Positions 34,566-46,644 are shown, counted from the first letter of the stretch. The stretch: DNA of 64,000 nt from Chloranthus sessilifolius (GCA_021018995.1 CM037589.1:60586101-60650100), one strand, 5' to 3'. Notes: generated by a model not told the origin, from the sequence alone. Program-made: numbers and translations.

Positions 34566-35379
34566 TTTAAAATTTTAGAATTTTAAAAACTATTTAGATC
34601 CATAAAAAGAGTAAATAGGAATATTTAAGACTTTTTGTGGTAATTGAAACTAGCTAAATTTAGAGCTCGTCGATTTGGGTAAAAATGAAAATGCAGGGTT
34701 TCTGATTTAAAAGGTGTAGTTGGTGAGGTAAATTTCCCTGAAAAATTTAATTGATTTGTACTTATTGTCTACTTTGGTGAAAAGGGCAGAGATTTAGGTC
34801 GATTAAAAGACAGGTAGCGACAGGGTTTCTCTTTTTCTTCTCGTCATTTGAGTTTTGATTTGCTACTGCAATCATAACTGCCGACAAGTCAATCTTTGAC
34901 TTCTTGAGCTCTTTGAGCTGATCAGCTGAACATCCGGGTGAAAGTTTGGTTAACCAACCAGAACTTTTGGTTTCGGTGCCCGTTCACCTAAAACTAAACC
35001 CGAACAGAAAATTTTAGGGTTCGGTTAACCAAACTTTCGACTCCGTTGAAGTGAAACTGAGCCGATCTGGTTTCAGTTTTCAGTTTTTCAAACAAATAGG
35101 AGCATCCTTTGGTTTTCGGTTTTTTTTTTAGTTTTATGGCGGGTTTACCAGGTTTTCGATTTCTAGACACTCAGCGCCAAGACCAGATCAATCCAAAACC
35201 GGTTTTGTCATTCCGATTTCAATTCGATTATGTCGATTTTGTATTTCTCCAATTTTTGCCACCTCTAGCTGAACACTACAAATCATAGGCTTTAAATGTC
35301 TTGGGTAGTCGATGTGATATTACTCTTTCGGTTCAATATGTGGGTATAAGGAAGGTAGCAAATTGGGGATCGGTTCTTC
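34566..35379. other. Intergenic DNA with a TTTCGG-word repeat
   Basis: At 34945-35240, GGTTTCGGTGCCCGTTC, CCTTTGGTTTTCGGTTTTTT and AAACCGGTTTTGTC words recur in both orientations. No gene. Confidence 0.4.
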
Positions 35380-36200
35380 GAAGATTGATGCGTATCGATT
35401 TGGTGAATTTTTTAATTTTAATTTTTAAAAAAATCTGAAATTTTTTATAGACTTAGTATTAAAAGTATATCATAAAAGACCTATTTTTTTAATAAAAAGG
35501 AAATTTTTTATAGACTTAGTCTACAATGAGTGGCCATTCATCATGAGTGACACCTATTGTAAACTAACTCTTTTTTTTTAATAAAAAGAAAATATTTTAA
35601 AAATAAAAATAAAAGTTTTCAAATTTGATAAGTATCAGCTGATACCTAAACCATATCGGCCGGAACCCGAGACATGTCAGACCGATACTGTACAATATAG
35701 GCCAATATCGATACCACCCAGATATTGGAATCAACACCTTAGGTATAAATATCAACTTATATCTGCTAATAATTGTATTATAGTGGTTCACATCCCTGGT
35801 GTCCAGTCTCCAGACAATACAATCCAGGCATAATGCTAAAAATATCCTTTTGGACAACTCTTTTCTTTTATTTTAAACTATTAAAACAAAAATTTATATT
35901 TCTAAATAGAAAAATGATACCTAGTTCAGATAAGCCCAAATGGCCATTATGCATCCACTACGAAACAAGCATAATAGAAGAAATAATATTTTTTCTCCAA
36001 ACATATTTTTGGTACCCCGTGGAGCAAAGTAGCGTTGTTTAATTCTTTTTTGAAAAATAAAAATTCAAAACAATATTTCTATTGCATATTTTTTTTAGTA
36101 CTAAATTGTTGATCATTATTTAATCACAATCAAAAATTGACATTTCTTTTTAAAATTTAGTTGTGAATTTAATTTTTATTTTTAAATTGATCTATATAGC
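35380..36200. other. AT-rich DNA with an ATATCGG-word repeat
   Basis: At 35620-35740 words such as GATAAGTATCAGCTGATACC, CCATATCGGCC and GCCAATATCGATACC recur. A 36-bp piece with GAAATTTTTTATAGACTTAG is duplicated at about 35437 and 35501. Confidence 0.45.
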
Positions 36201-36235
36201 ATAATGAAGGTTCATGTGACATCAAAGAGTATTTT

Positions 36236-36481
36236 GGCTGCATTTGGGTTAGCTCTTTTGGGGCAAAGATTGTGTAGCTCTTTCACTTTTTGGCTTCGGC
36301 CTAAAACTACTTTTACATTTGGTAACACAGCTTATCGCTTTATTTGCTCTGACGGAGAGCTGTTTAAAGTGATAAAACTGCTCTATGCTTACCCTATCAT
36401 AGAGCAGCTTTTATCTGCTCTAATAGAGAGCAGACAGAGAGTTGTTTCTGCTCTTATAAGAGCTAACCCAAATATAGCTTT
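36236..36481. mobile_element. Tourist-like MITE, family B
   Basis: The left end GGCTGCATTTGGGTTAGCTC and the right end AGAGCTAACCCAAATATAGCT are inverted copies. The interior has mirrored CTCTGACGGAGAGC / GCTCTAATAGAGAGC blocks. Relatives: 46851-47068, 47072-47326 and 48617-48835. Confidence 0.65.
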
Positions 36482-36737
36482 GGTGGCCATGTGGAGCTCA
36501 ATGTCTCGTGGAGGATATCTATTTAGAGGCCCAGGACTATAGACTCGGTCGTAGAAATATCTCTACGCCTATTGGTATGGGCATGACGTGTAGCGCATTT
36601 TTGTAAAGCGATGTGTGTTGCTTTATAATCATTTAACTACGTTTTCACTAGGGCTACTTTTGTTTTTTAAAAAATGGATAATCTTTTTTAAATACAACCA
36701 CGTGGGTGTCAAAACCCCACCAACCCACATCTTCTCT

Positions 36738-37021
36738 ACCATTTCTCTATTAAAGTATCAGCGCTTTGCTATAGAGATACCAACGCTTTTCTTTTGGAGT
36801 GTCAGCTCTACGATATTGAGATGCCAACGTATCGCTACTAGGGTGCTAGCTCTTCACTATCGAGGTGTCAGCACTTCTCTATCGAAGTGACAACGCTTTG
36901 CTATCGAGGTGTCATTCATCGCTTCTCTACTAAGATGCCAACACTGCGCTATCGAGGTGTCAGCGCTTTACTATCGAGGTGCTAATGCTTCTCTATTGGG
37001 GTGTCAGCGCTTCGCTATCGG
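36738..37021. repeat. Minisatellite, unit about 22 bp, about 12 copies
   Basis: The unit CTATCGAGGTGTCAGCGCTT recurs with variants (GGTGCTAATGCTT, AGATGCCAACGCT). Spacing is exactly 22 bp for the last copies (36949, 36971, 36993, 37015). It is more irregular in the 5' part. Confidence 0.75.
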
Positions 37022-37262
37022 AGCCCATGTTTTTAAGTAAATAGACCTAACAAAATAAGTCTGACACTTCCTTAAAAAAGAAAGATAAAAGAAAGAAAAG
37101 AAAGTGACCTTTAAAAAAGTCAAGTATGACGGATGAAAGAGATAATTTCTAAAATATTTTAGAAGTTTTAATTCTAGTTAGTAAAATGAGCCTCCTGTCA
37201 CATATCGTTTATAGAGCAATCTAAGCGTAAAAAAATCTTTAAGCCCGAGCATATTCTCCCCT

Positions 37263-37267
<5 letters not shown>

Positions 37268-37318
<51 letters not shown>
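37268..37318. repeat. (TA)n microsatellite
   Basis: About 25 TA units. Confidence 0.9.
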
Positions 37319-37320
<2 letters not shown>

Positions 37321-40300
37321 TAAAAAGCACGTGCGATGCACTGTGAGCAATTTGCACCCAAAGACTAATATCTAAGTGCTCATTACCATCCCATGAGTTC
37401 TTCACAACGATGTAACTATGTTCAATATTATTTCAATCTCTAAGAGAAATTTGCACCCAAAGGACCACTAAGGAGCCATGACGAGCTTTGGCATCAGTTC
37501 ACATATGATGTTGAAGACATTTATATTGTCACACATCGTTTTAAAAGAAAAACAAAGGCATTTTTTAGAATTGTCTCACTTGGAATACACTCAAAATCAT
37601 TCTCAATCATAAGCCGAAACCCAAATAATTGAAAAGGACATCAAATTGATTGACACACCATGAAGTATAGAAGCTAAGCTCCCATGTTGAGACAACTTAA
37701 GAACAAGGTGCAATTCTCCTTCAACCCCAAATCTGACCAACTTAGCAGTGTTGTGATGATTTATATGAGCTATAATCCAAGCTTCGATAAGAAATTCCCA
37801 ATCCTATCTTTCAATGTTCTTCGGGGTCGGCCTCTTAATTGGCACGAGCTGCCCGTCGGGCAAGCATCCATTTTAAACTTCTTTGTAACCCACCTTTCCA
37901 ATCATATTCTTTGAATGAAACAATAAAAAGAAATTATATCTATTCAGTAATTTTGCAACAGAGAATTTGAATTCTAGGCACCTAACCATTAAAGAAGCAT
38001 TTACTATAAGGGAAGAAAGGAATTTGCATGAAATAGATAATTTCTCAATAGCCAATTCAAGTTTTAAATAAGCATCCTAACAGTAGCATCTACTGAAAAA
38101 GATCCATGATTGGGTAATTTTGCAATAGCTAATTGAAATTTGGAACATGCATTTTGACCATAATTTAAACATAATAGATAAATAATAAAAATAAATTTGA
38201 ATGGAAAGGAAATTTTACAATAGATCTAGTGTACCGCATATTCCTACCAATATTAAGTTTAGAAAAGATATTTGAGGGTGGAAAGTGGAGATAGTGTCAA
38301 TTTTATGCTAGGGAAAAAGAAGACATCTTTTAATCATAGTGGAAATCCCGAAGGCATATATCTTATTTAACTTAGGTTATCCTAAGCGGGAAATGCACCT
38401 ATGACTATCCGTGGGCTTCAAAGCTATAACTTAGATTGTCTGAGGTTTGGGCCTAATTAGATATTTGTGACAAAGGAGTTAAGGCATGAGAATTTACCTT
38501 TTGTGAACATGACAATCCATACCAAGTACTAAATATAAAATTATTATTTAACAAAGAGCCAACAAAGTTAGAAATGAGAAGCAAATAGTACTACGCGAAA
38601 ATGTGTCATGTATGATAAGTTATTTCTAAAATACCTACGTATAAGAAAATTTATTGAATAATTGAGCTATTTGAAGTATATCAATTGGAATTGTCGTGCT
38701 CAAAGAGATGGATGCAGCTGTATGATCACCCTTTTTCAACACCTTTTGAAATAAATTTTATGAAGTATTGGATTCCCGCATTAGAAAGAGCACATACTTC
38801 AGTGTAACAAAATAAAAATATTTCAAACAATAAAACTAACAATGGTCAATTCCAACTGGTTGAAGGGATTTTGACATGAAACACTTATTAATCAAAGGAT
38901 CAATACCATCTAATTCTAATAATTTAGTATAGACCCTATTCCCCACTCACAAAGAAGGAAGCTCTCTCTATATTGATTCTCTCCTTTACTTTGCATTATA
39001 TGTTCACCTACTGCTATCTTTATAATTCTTTGTTGTGATAGTTAAGGTTTCACTGAGTGATTCCACAATCAAATCAGTTACCATTCATACCCTTTGTATT
39101 GAACTTCCCCAATAATCATGTTCTATTTTTACTGCTAAAATCTACCCGTTAACACTTGTTGTAATTCTTGTTATTTATACTGAAATTATAACTTCAATTT
39201 GATCTTTAAAAAATTAAACAAATTTGTTATAGAACACGTTCACAAATACATGTCAAACTAAAATGAGATATATAAATCTTCAATCTCGAGTAATATCCAA
39301 CTGAATCTTTTTAGTCCCATCATGTCACATTAACCATAAAAAAGTAGACTATTAACTTATTGGTCCAGAAGCCAGACTTAGTTTCTTCGCTAGAAACAAA
39401 TAATCTGTGTATTTAAGAAAGAGAGTAGTGGCATTCAATATCTATATTTAACCTCCTTGAACACACGTGAAAATATATGAAAATAGGCCTGGCATAGCAG
39501 CTCACTCTCCGCCTTTCTTATGGCATTCATCTTTCATTGTACAAACCCACATGTTTGAATTAGCGTGCTAAGCTCTGCATTTGTGCCCTTCTCCAAATCC
39601 AAGTGAAAATAATAGACACTTCACTATCCAAGTAACTTTCTTAAGAAAAATTTATTCCATGCCTAACTCAATCCGAGTTTTTGGAGTCTTCAAGTCCACA
39701 AGTCTCGAGCTCCTTGAGGCACATAATGCTCGAATTGCTTTTAATTGATTATAGGCAAAGACTTGGGATATGGTAATTAACCAACCCACTACCATGGCTC
39801 TTAGGAATCTGCATCTGAGTTTGTGAAAGAAATCTGAGCTCGTGAAAGAAATCGATGGCTAAAAGGCTGTTCACAAGATTGATTATCTTATGATGTTGGT
39901 AAGGAGAATTCCTTTCTCTCTAAGCAAAATAATTTAACTAAGGGATGAAATAAATTATTTAAGGGTTGTAGGTGGCATTCCACCCACTAAAGGACCTTCT
40001 AATAGGTTTTTTTTCCTCTTTGAGTGAAACAAATAGTTTTTTATAGATTCCCCTTTCATCAATATAAATTAAGTATTTTTTTACTTATCTAAATTCAATA
40101 CATGAAAACACACATTTGAGAGAGGCTTGCTGCCCAAAGATCACTTTATAATTTCTAATCTGAACTTTAATAATTATAACTTGAACCTCATACAATAATT
40201 TAAAATGGAATTCTTTTACCTAAAACCCTTATACAAATTTTCAAACTCGTAAATGACTCAAGTTTGTATGCTAACCATTAATGAACAGTAATCAACTTCC

Positions 40301-41590
40301 CATAAGATAATATAAAATTACACATAGAACATATATTATTTTCTACATGGATCATTAATACCTGATCTTAACCCTCTAAGAAGAATGTATAATTTTCGAT
40401 TTAATCAAGATAGGAATGAAATTATTGACAGTGGAGGAGTCATTCAAACACTCTGGCACTTTCCTCAACTCTAGTCAAGCATGCTAAGATTAAAATAATT
40501 GTCCGCCAACACAATGGAGGTTGCACTATAATGCCCTGTAAAAAACTCGTTGGCAAATTTAAATAAAGTAGTTGACAAATTAACTACCTGAAATCCTGTC
40601 AAAGAAGTCTCAATCAAAACTAAACATGCCAGAATATATGAAATTATTCAAAGTTAAAAATCAAAATGTACTAAACAAGGCGTCAATAATCTGTCATCAA
40701 AACATAGCTAAAATATTTTCAATTTACAACAATCTAACTTCAAAAAAATTTAACCTATGAACAGATCTGTTCTCTAATAAAGATTTTGAAAGCTGCCTGG
40801 TGACTCCACTAAAATAATATTGAATAACAACGGGCGTTAATATTCAAAATCTGAAAAAGATTAATTAATCACAAAGATCCATCCCTCCTTAGATATTGTG
40901 TACAACCATATCCCACCATGTACTCTTTTTTTGTTTTTCTTTTTATTGAAATCCTAGTAAAAAAATAAAATAAAATCCCACCATATGATACAAAAAGCTA
41001 GTATTGGGGCAGTTGTCTATATAGAAAAGACAAGCACTCTTGTCACTATGGTACTTTGTTGAAGATAAATGACTCTTTTTTTAAAAGATACATTGAAAAG
41101 TAACACTCACCTTGGAAGACGTGCATTTTCAATCAGCTACTAATCTACGGAGAAGATAGGATCATTTGAGATATCCAAAGATTGTAAAGAAAGCCGACTG
41201 CAGCCATAGGATTTCTCCGCATTCCAAATGACCGAAGTCATAACTGAAATTTTCATCCGTTATTTTCGTTAGTAAAAAGTAAGCAAAAAAGATGAGGAAC
41301 ATCCTTTAGAATTTATTTCTATTTTTCTTAATCATTAACTATAGTATTTAAATATAAAAATTATAAATTATAAAGTTAACCCTGACAAAATTGCAAAACA
41401 CTTAAGATTCTATATTACAAACAACCTCACTTGTTAATAAGTCAATCAAACAGAGACAAACAAAATTAGACAAAGATTATGACTTCTAAGGTTAGAACTT
41501 TGAATTGATTGGTTGTAAATGGTTCAAGAACTTGTTTTCTAGTCCACGAGATAATCCAAAAAAAAATAAAAATTAGTAAGTAGTTAGGTA
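37319..41590. other. Long AT-rich region, no gene supported
   Basis: I scanned both strands without recognising a family. One exon-like stretch exists on the - strand at about 41235-41117. It is preceded by TTTCAG and followed by GTGAGT, with an open frame reading SLQSLDISNDPIFSVD and then LIENARLPR after two stops. It may be an exon relic but is unidentified. Another open stretch (- strand, 39740-39660) reads RALCASRSSRLVDLKTPK. Confidence 0.35.
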
Positions 41591-41656
41591 CCTTAAAGAT
41601 GACTAAGAGTATCAAAGCCACACAAAAAAGAAGTAAAATAAGTTACTTGAAGACGA

Positions 41657-41902
41657 AAAGACAAGAGCATCGAAGCCAGAGATGGCCAAGAGTTGGTCTT
41701 CAGAGAGGCGCCATGAGTTTGCGAGCCAGCCAGGAGAAGGTAATAGTCTCTCCAGCTCAAACTCCTCTTCTTCCTCTTCTCCTCTACATTTTCCTTAAGC
41801 AATCGAACGTGGCGCGAAAACGTTGACGTTGCTGGGCTGCTTCCTCAGCACAGAATATAATGAAAAAAATAAAATACAAAGGCCTAAGTGTATGACTCGG
41901 TC
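41657..41902 (-). pseudogene. OSCA/CSC1 (DUF221, HYP1/RXW8-like) N-terminal fragment
   Basis: One - frame of 82 codons matches the N-terminus of plant OSCA/CSC1-like osmosensitive cation channels. It carries the first membrane segment LGLCILFFSLYSV, the hallmark LRKQPSNVNVFAPR, an acidic linker (EEEEEEFELE) and LLPSPGWLANSWRLSEDQ followed by ISGFDALVF. Full-length proteins are about 700 residues with some ten or eleven membrane helices; only about the first tenth is here. TAA (41795-41797) sits where a residue before GKCRG should be, a TAA also lies just upstream, and no in-frame ATG precedes the match. No later exons were found. I infer a decayed or captured exon. Confidence 0.75.
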
Positions 41903-41926
41903 CCTTTAAAAAAAAGTCTAACATAA

Positions 41927-41951
41927 GGCCAAGAAAGAAGCTTTCTTGGCC
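41927..41951. other. Perfect 11-bp hairpin
   Basis: GGCCAAGAAAG, a 3-base loop AAG, then CTTTCTTGGCC. It sits 25 bases outside the OSCA fragment and may mark an element end or be chance. Confidence 0.5.
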
Positions 41952-42642
41952 GCCAAGTATACATGCAGTACTCAAAGAGAATTACTATTTTTGATGCATG
42001 TCACTGCAGCTCATTTAATGTAGAGGAATGAGTGCAAGCAACACCTATCACACGTTATGACCTCTCATTTGATGACATTTTTATCCCTGAAGAAACACCA
42101 AATCACTCAACAATAAAGTGAGATAGCACGAAAATTAGAATCTCATAGGGGCAACTACAGGAGCTATATTTACATGTTGAATGTTCAACAAATGACCTTA
42201 GAATTTTTTATATTTCCAATAATCAGATTCTTCAACTTAAAATACATATGAATAAATAGTAAGGGTCTTTTTGTCCCAAATGAAAAATGATGGACCAAAC
42301 TTAGACTTCCTTTCCGCTTATAGAAGTATATATTGAGTGGGTGCTAATAGAGGTACCCTATTCAAGTTAAGCATGAATAAACTACAAGTGTCAAATGGGC
42401 GGGGCTTTGGCTTGCATTTTTGTAATTTTCCATTAGTCCAGGCCCAAGCCCATTGCCACTCCTAACTAACTAAAACTCACCGTCTAGGAATTAGGAATTG
42501 AACCTGGGCCTAGGCAAAGTGACGTAGTCGTGGTTTGAAAATAAATGGGCTCCGTAAAAGTTCAACAAAAATTCTGCAAAAAGTTTATAAAAAGATGAAA
42601 AGGATAGGAAATATTAAGAAAAATTAAAATAATACTAATAAT
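41952..42642. other. Intergenic DNA with a possible SINE head
   Basis: On the - strand GGTTCAATTCC (42494-42504) matches a pol III B box, and CACGACTACGTCACTTTG lies about 25 bases upstream in A-box position. No further support. Confidence 0.3.

Positions 42643-42702
<60 letters not shown>
42643..42702. repeat. (TA)n microsatellite
   Basis: About 28 TA units with minor interruptions. A nonsense IYIYIY frame on the - strand comes from it. Confidence 0.9.
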
Positions 42703-42706
<4 letters not shown>

Positions 42707-42779
42707 AAAATTTTAAAAATATAATGGGAAAAATGTAAAATAAGGAGGAAAAGCAAGAGAAAGTCTAAAAATTCAAGTT

Positions 42780-43028
42780 TTATTTACGAAATTCACCATA
42801 TTTTTTGAAGGTAGCAACTTCTTCAAAAAGGTCGGAGAATTTAGGCGTTGTTTCCCTAGCATTTGCCAAATAGATACTAAAATAACAAACTATAAAATGC
42901 AAACCAGTCACAACCATGAAACATGAATCAGAATTGAAAGGGAGAAACTCCTTGCAAACAAAAATTGAGCCTTTGCACTCAACGAAACTGGGCTTTTGAA
43001 AGGGAATTTTGAACATTTTTATGTCCAA
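42780..43028 (-). other. Unidentified 82-codon open frame
   Basis: It reads MDIKMFKIPFQKPSF, a hydrophobic stretch (FMVVTGLHFIVCYFSIYL) and ANARETTPKFSDLFEEVA. I do not recognise it. Nothing upstream shows a promoter, and chance is likely. Confidence 0.15.
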
Positions 43029-43319
43029 AGGCCCAGTTTACATGTGCAATAAGTTGCTCCCAAATTCAAATCATAGAAACCAGTCAACCTGGTAATGTTA
43101 TTTTCTTTTTTAAAAAATTCATCATATCCAACTTCAAAGATATCCAAACAAACCTACCTATTCATTATGGGCATAATGTGTTTTCCTAAGGTTTAAGTCG
43201 GTAGGCTGTTGATGACAAACAAACTTTCTTTACTAAAACTAACTCATGGTTATAGTTCACAACAAATATCCCCAAACATTGACAAAATCTCCAACAAATC
43301 CGATGCACATCTTGCTAAA

Positions 43320-43505
43320 TTAGTAACTCTCTTAATGCATATCGGCCCATATGAACTCGATATGGGCTGATACGACCCAATATAGGCAGATATGGGCCGA
43401 TATTTAATATGTTCGACCCGATGTTTGACCACATACGGAATGGGGTGCAGCCTAATCCGATAAATGTATCGGCTATGCCAATGGGGCCAATATTTAAAAT
43501 CATGT
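43320..43505. repeat. Word-type repeat: GATATGGGCC family
   Basis: CTCGATATGGGCTGATAC, CAGATATGGGCCGATAT, CCCGATGTTTGACC and CCGATAAATGTATCGGC are reiterated. Closest to 20500-20800. Confidence 0.5.
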
Positions 43506-44214
43506 AGCAACAAATATCCCTAAACACAGACAAATCTCCAACCAATCCAAAGGACATATTCCTAATTTTTATTTTTATTTTAATAATAGACATACTGCTA
43601 AATTAGTAACTCTGTTAATATGCAAAATGGCAGGCTCTAAGGCTAATAAGCATCATAAATAAAACAAGCAACCCACCAAGAAGAGATTCCTCTTTCCCCA
43701 AACCCTAATTCCATACTCACAAACAGTTAAAAAAGAGGAAACAACCCTCAGAATCATTTCACTCTCAAAAACCAAAAATTATAATTCAATAATTAATAGA
43801 AGAAAAACTCACTTATAGCATCCCTTTAAAATCTTCAATTGAGAGATCAAATCAAACAAGAAAAAGGGGAAAATTAGAATGTTTAGCATCTGATTTAAAA
43901 GAGAAAAATGTACAGACCAACAGATAAAACAAACAAGAAAGAGGGCAAAACTAAAATTAAGAGAGAAAAAGAACACCCACATCACCATCTTCTTCTTCTT
44001 CATCTTTCCGCATCAAAGCCCTTCCCTTTCCGCCCATTATTCCAGAGAACCGTACAGTTGTTCATTAAAATTAAATTTAAAATAAACAAATACGAAAAAA
44101 ACCCATAAATGCGATTCATTTATGGAAAACCCACTTCTTTAGAAATCAAAAAACGCTTGTAATTAAGATTTAAGTTGTGGAACTCAAAAGACCCAAAAGG
44201 AAATCGGAAAATTT
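43506..44214. other. AT-rich DNA, nothing recognised
   Basis: TAGTAACTCT and AATCTCCAAC(A/C)AATCC words occur twice (43280-43330 and 43530-43612), flanking the GATATGGGCC repeat as short direct repeats. Confidence 0.35.
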
Positions 44215-44343
44215 ACCTTTGGATTCGGGCTTGCAATCCAGCAGATCTTCAAATATGGAGATAGAAAGCTGTTTGTGGGTAACAACAATATCATCAGCAA
44301 CCCTACAGCAGGCGGCAGACGGCTTCTCTTCTTTCTTCTTCAT
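44215..44343 (-). CDS. Possible first exon of an unrecognised gene
   Basis: From ATG 44343 the - strand reads MKKKEEKPSAACCRVADDIV and VTHKQLSISIFEDLLDCKPE and ends SK at a candidate donor (AAAG|GTAAATT) near 44215. The composition is protein-like and the upstream sequence could be a leader, but I find no following exon and no family. Treat as a hypothesis. Confidence 0.25.
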
Positions 44344-44935
44344 CTTCTTCACGCAATGGAAATTAGAGCAGGCGGAGAACTCTTGTACAAGCTATCATTG
44401 CAATTTTATTACAATATTATCCTTGCAGAAATCTGAAAAATACAGTAAAGTATAAAAGATTACAATTGAAAAATAAGACTTATAGGGGCAGGTAAGAGAT
44501 CTAGATCTGAAAGTAAGTTTTATCTACAAATACCCCTTTTAACTTTTTTATTTGCCAAATATAGAAGCTCTGTAAGTGAAAATAGGTCTGTAAAATTTGA
44601 GGTGCTTATTGTCCTAAATGGAAAAAGCGACGGACCAAAATGTAGCATCCAATTTACTTATATATATATAGGATTTTTTGCAAATACTCCCTGAGTTATA
44701 TTGATATTACAAATAACTCCCTCAATTATAGCTATTTGCTTTAAACCCCCTGAGTTAGCATTTTGGTGTTTATAAAACACCCTTTTTATGGGATGCTACT
44801 TTAAATAGTTAATTAGCCGTTAAAGAATAGCCTAAATACCATATTTATCCGTTTTAAAATTAAATTGTTAAATTGCCACCCTCTACACGTGGTAAGAGTA
44901 ATTTTAAATCCACCCGTTCGCTCACAAAAAGGAAT

Positions 44936-45648
44936 AGTTTTAAATCCACCCACTAAATATTTGAGTTCACCCACGCTGCAAAACATTGATTGCATTGAAT
45001 CGGATGATGGAGATCGTTTATCGTCCCAACCTTTCACACGATGGATCTTGAGATCACGGTGGCACTATTACACGATTGACTACATTGAATCAGATGATGG
45101 AGATCATTTATCGTCCAAACCTTTCACACGATGTATCTTGAGATCATGGTGGCACCATCAAACAGTTGACTGCATTGAATTGGACGATGGAGGTCGTTTA
45201 TCGTCCCAACCATTCACACGATGTATCTTGAGATCATGGTGGCACCATCAGACAGTTGACTGCATTGAATTGGACGATGGAGGTCGTTTATCGTCCCAAC
45301 CATTCACACGATGGATCTTGAGATCATGGTGGCACCATCAGACGGTTGATTGCACCGAATCGAACGATGGAGATTGTTTATTGTCCCAAGCTTTCACACG
45401 ATGGATCTTGAGATCATGGTGGCACCATCAGATGGTTAATTTTTTATTTCACGTGGTACACACCCAAAAAATGATCTTAAAATTAATTTTAACCGTATAC
45501 GTGATGTTAAAGTCACTTTTCTGAGATGCGTGCCACGAAATAAAACACTAATTGTCTAATGGTCTGCCTAAACGATCTCCATCGTCTTCTTCAATACAAT
45601 CAATGTGTTTTAGCGTGGGTGAACTCAAAGATTCGGTGGATGGAAGTA
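44936..45648. mobile_element. Hairpin MITE family A with an amplified internal unit
   Basis: It begins AGTTTTAAATCCACCCACT and ends GATTCGGTGGATGGAAG. The left arm is expanded by the 90-bp repeats (next entry), while the right arm has a single copy, making the hairpin lopsided. Confidence 0.65.
44991..45440. repeat. Five tandem units of exactly 90 bp
   Basis: TGCATTGAAT / TACATTGAAT / TGCACCGAAT start units at 44991, 45081, 45171, 45261 and 45351. Each continues GATGGAG(A/G)TCGTTTATCG, TTCACACGATG(G/T)ATCTTG, AGATCATGGTGGCACCATCA. Copies differ by a few bases. Because 90 is a multiple of 3, a 219-codon frame runs through (44865-45524, +). It is an artefact. Confidence 0.85.
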
Positions 45649-46495
45649 GACGCGATTAGGCAATCAAATTCCTAAAAATGGGTCTTGAATCATATAGGAA
45701 ATTGGAGGGACGAGTATTTTGAGTGGAACACGTAGATTAAAGGTTTTCTTTTCAAGAATAATTGCATCGTTTGCCACAAATCCTCCATTGGTTGAGTATT
45801 TATCCAAACGTTGGTATGCTTTAATGGGGGAATCACCCATCTGATGAGTCTTGAATCTGATGGATGAATGAAGGGCCTTTTAGAAGAGTACATTTAAATC
45901 CACCCACTGAATCTTTAAGTTCACCCACGCTGAAACACGTTAATTGAATTGAATCGAACGATGGAGATCATTTATCCTCATAATCTTTCATATGATGGAT
46001 CTTGAGATCATGATCGTACCACCAGACGGTCAGTGTTTTATTTCACGTGACATACATCTCAGAAAAGTGACCTTAACATCACGTGCATGCTTAAACTTGA
46101 TATTAAGGTCACTTTTAGTAGTGTGTACCACATGAAATAAACAGTCGACCGTTTGATAGTACACCCATGATCTAAAGATCGATCTCATGAAAGATTGGGA
46201 CGATAAAAAATATCCATTGTTTGATTCAATGCAGTCGATGTGTTTCAGCATGGGTGAACTCAAAAATTTTGTGGGTGGATTTAAAGGTACTCCTTTTAGA
46301 ATAGTGGTAAATTATAATGGCATGATTTGTAAATAAAGGTGAATGAAGGGCCTTTTAGAATGATAATAAACTTTAATGGCATGACTTATAAATATAGATA
46401 AATGAAGGGCCTTTTAGAATGGTGATATTTTTATAATATTGATTTCATTAAGGGCAAAATAGGCTTTTCGTCTATAAACTCACGACTAGTTAACG
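45649..46495. mobile_element. Second family A hairpin and shared arm sequence
   Basis: The hairpin at 45888-46290 runs from GTACATTTAAATCCACCCAC to GGTGGATTTAAAGGTACT. Its flanks (GGATGAATGAAGGGCCTTTT at about 45860 and 46340-46440) match, in inverse orientation, the sequence around 25010-25600. The whole block is therefore a dispersed repeat with the MITE at the same internal site. Confidence 0.6.
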
Positions 46496-46605
46496 GTAAA
46501 AGATTATATAAAACAAAAACACAAAAATAGGGGCTGCAGCATAAATACTCATAACTCAAGGGGTTTCGTATAATATTAACATAATACGGAGATATATGCA
46601 AAAAA

Positions 46606-46613
<8 letters not shown>

Positions 46614-46642
<29 letters not shown>
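46614..46642. repeat. (TA)n microsatellite
   Basis: About 14 TA units bordering the Mutator-like element. Confidence 0.85.

Positions 46643-46644
<2 letters not shown>

Larger units (their letters stand above)
44671..46607. mobile_element. Mutator-like non-autonomous element, about 1.9 kb
   Basis: Ends GGATTTTTTGCAAATACTCC and (inverted right end) GATTTTTTTGCATATATCTC are similar, followed by GAGTTATATTGATATTAC / GTATTATGTTAATATTAT. Such 'TTTTTGCAxATAC' ends recall Mutator-like elements. AT repeats flank both sides, so the 9-bp target duplication cannot be judged. It holds two family A hairpins and the 90-bp array. The right arm repeats at 24830-25080 in inverse orientation. No transposase. 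Confidence 0.5.

Noticed and set aside
42562-42756. Possible membrane peptide on the - strand with an Ile/Tyr run
   Set aside because: Translation of the (TA)n microsatellite.
44865-45524. 219-codon open frame on the + strand with repeated IESDDGDxLSSQPFTRxILRSWWHH-like units
   Set aside because: It is open only because the 90-bp tandem units of a MITE are a multiple of three. The same DNA elsewhere in the window is clearly non-coding.
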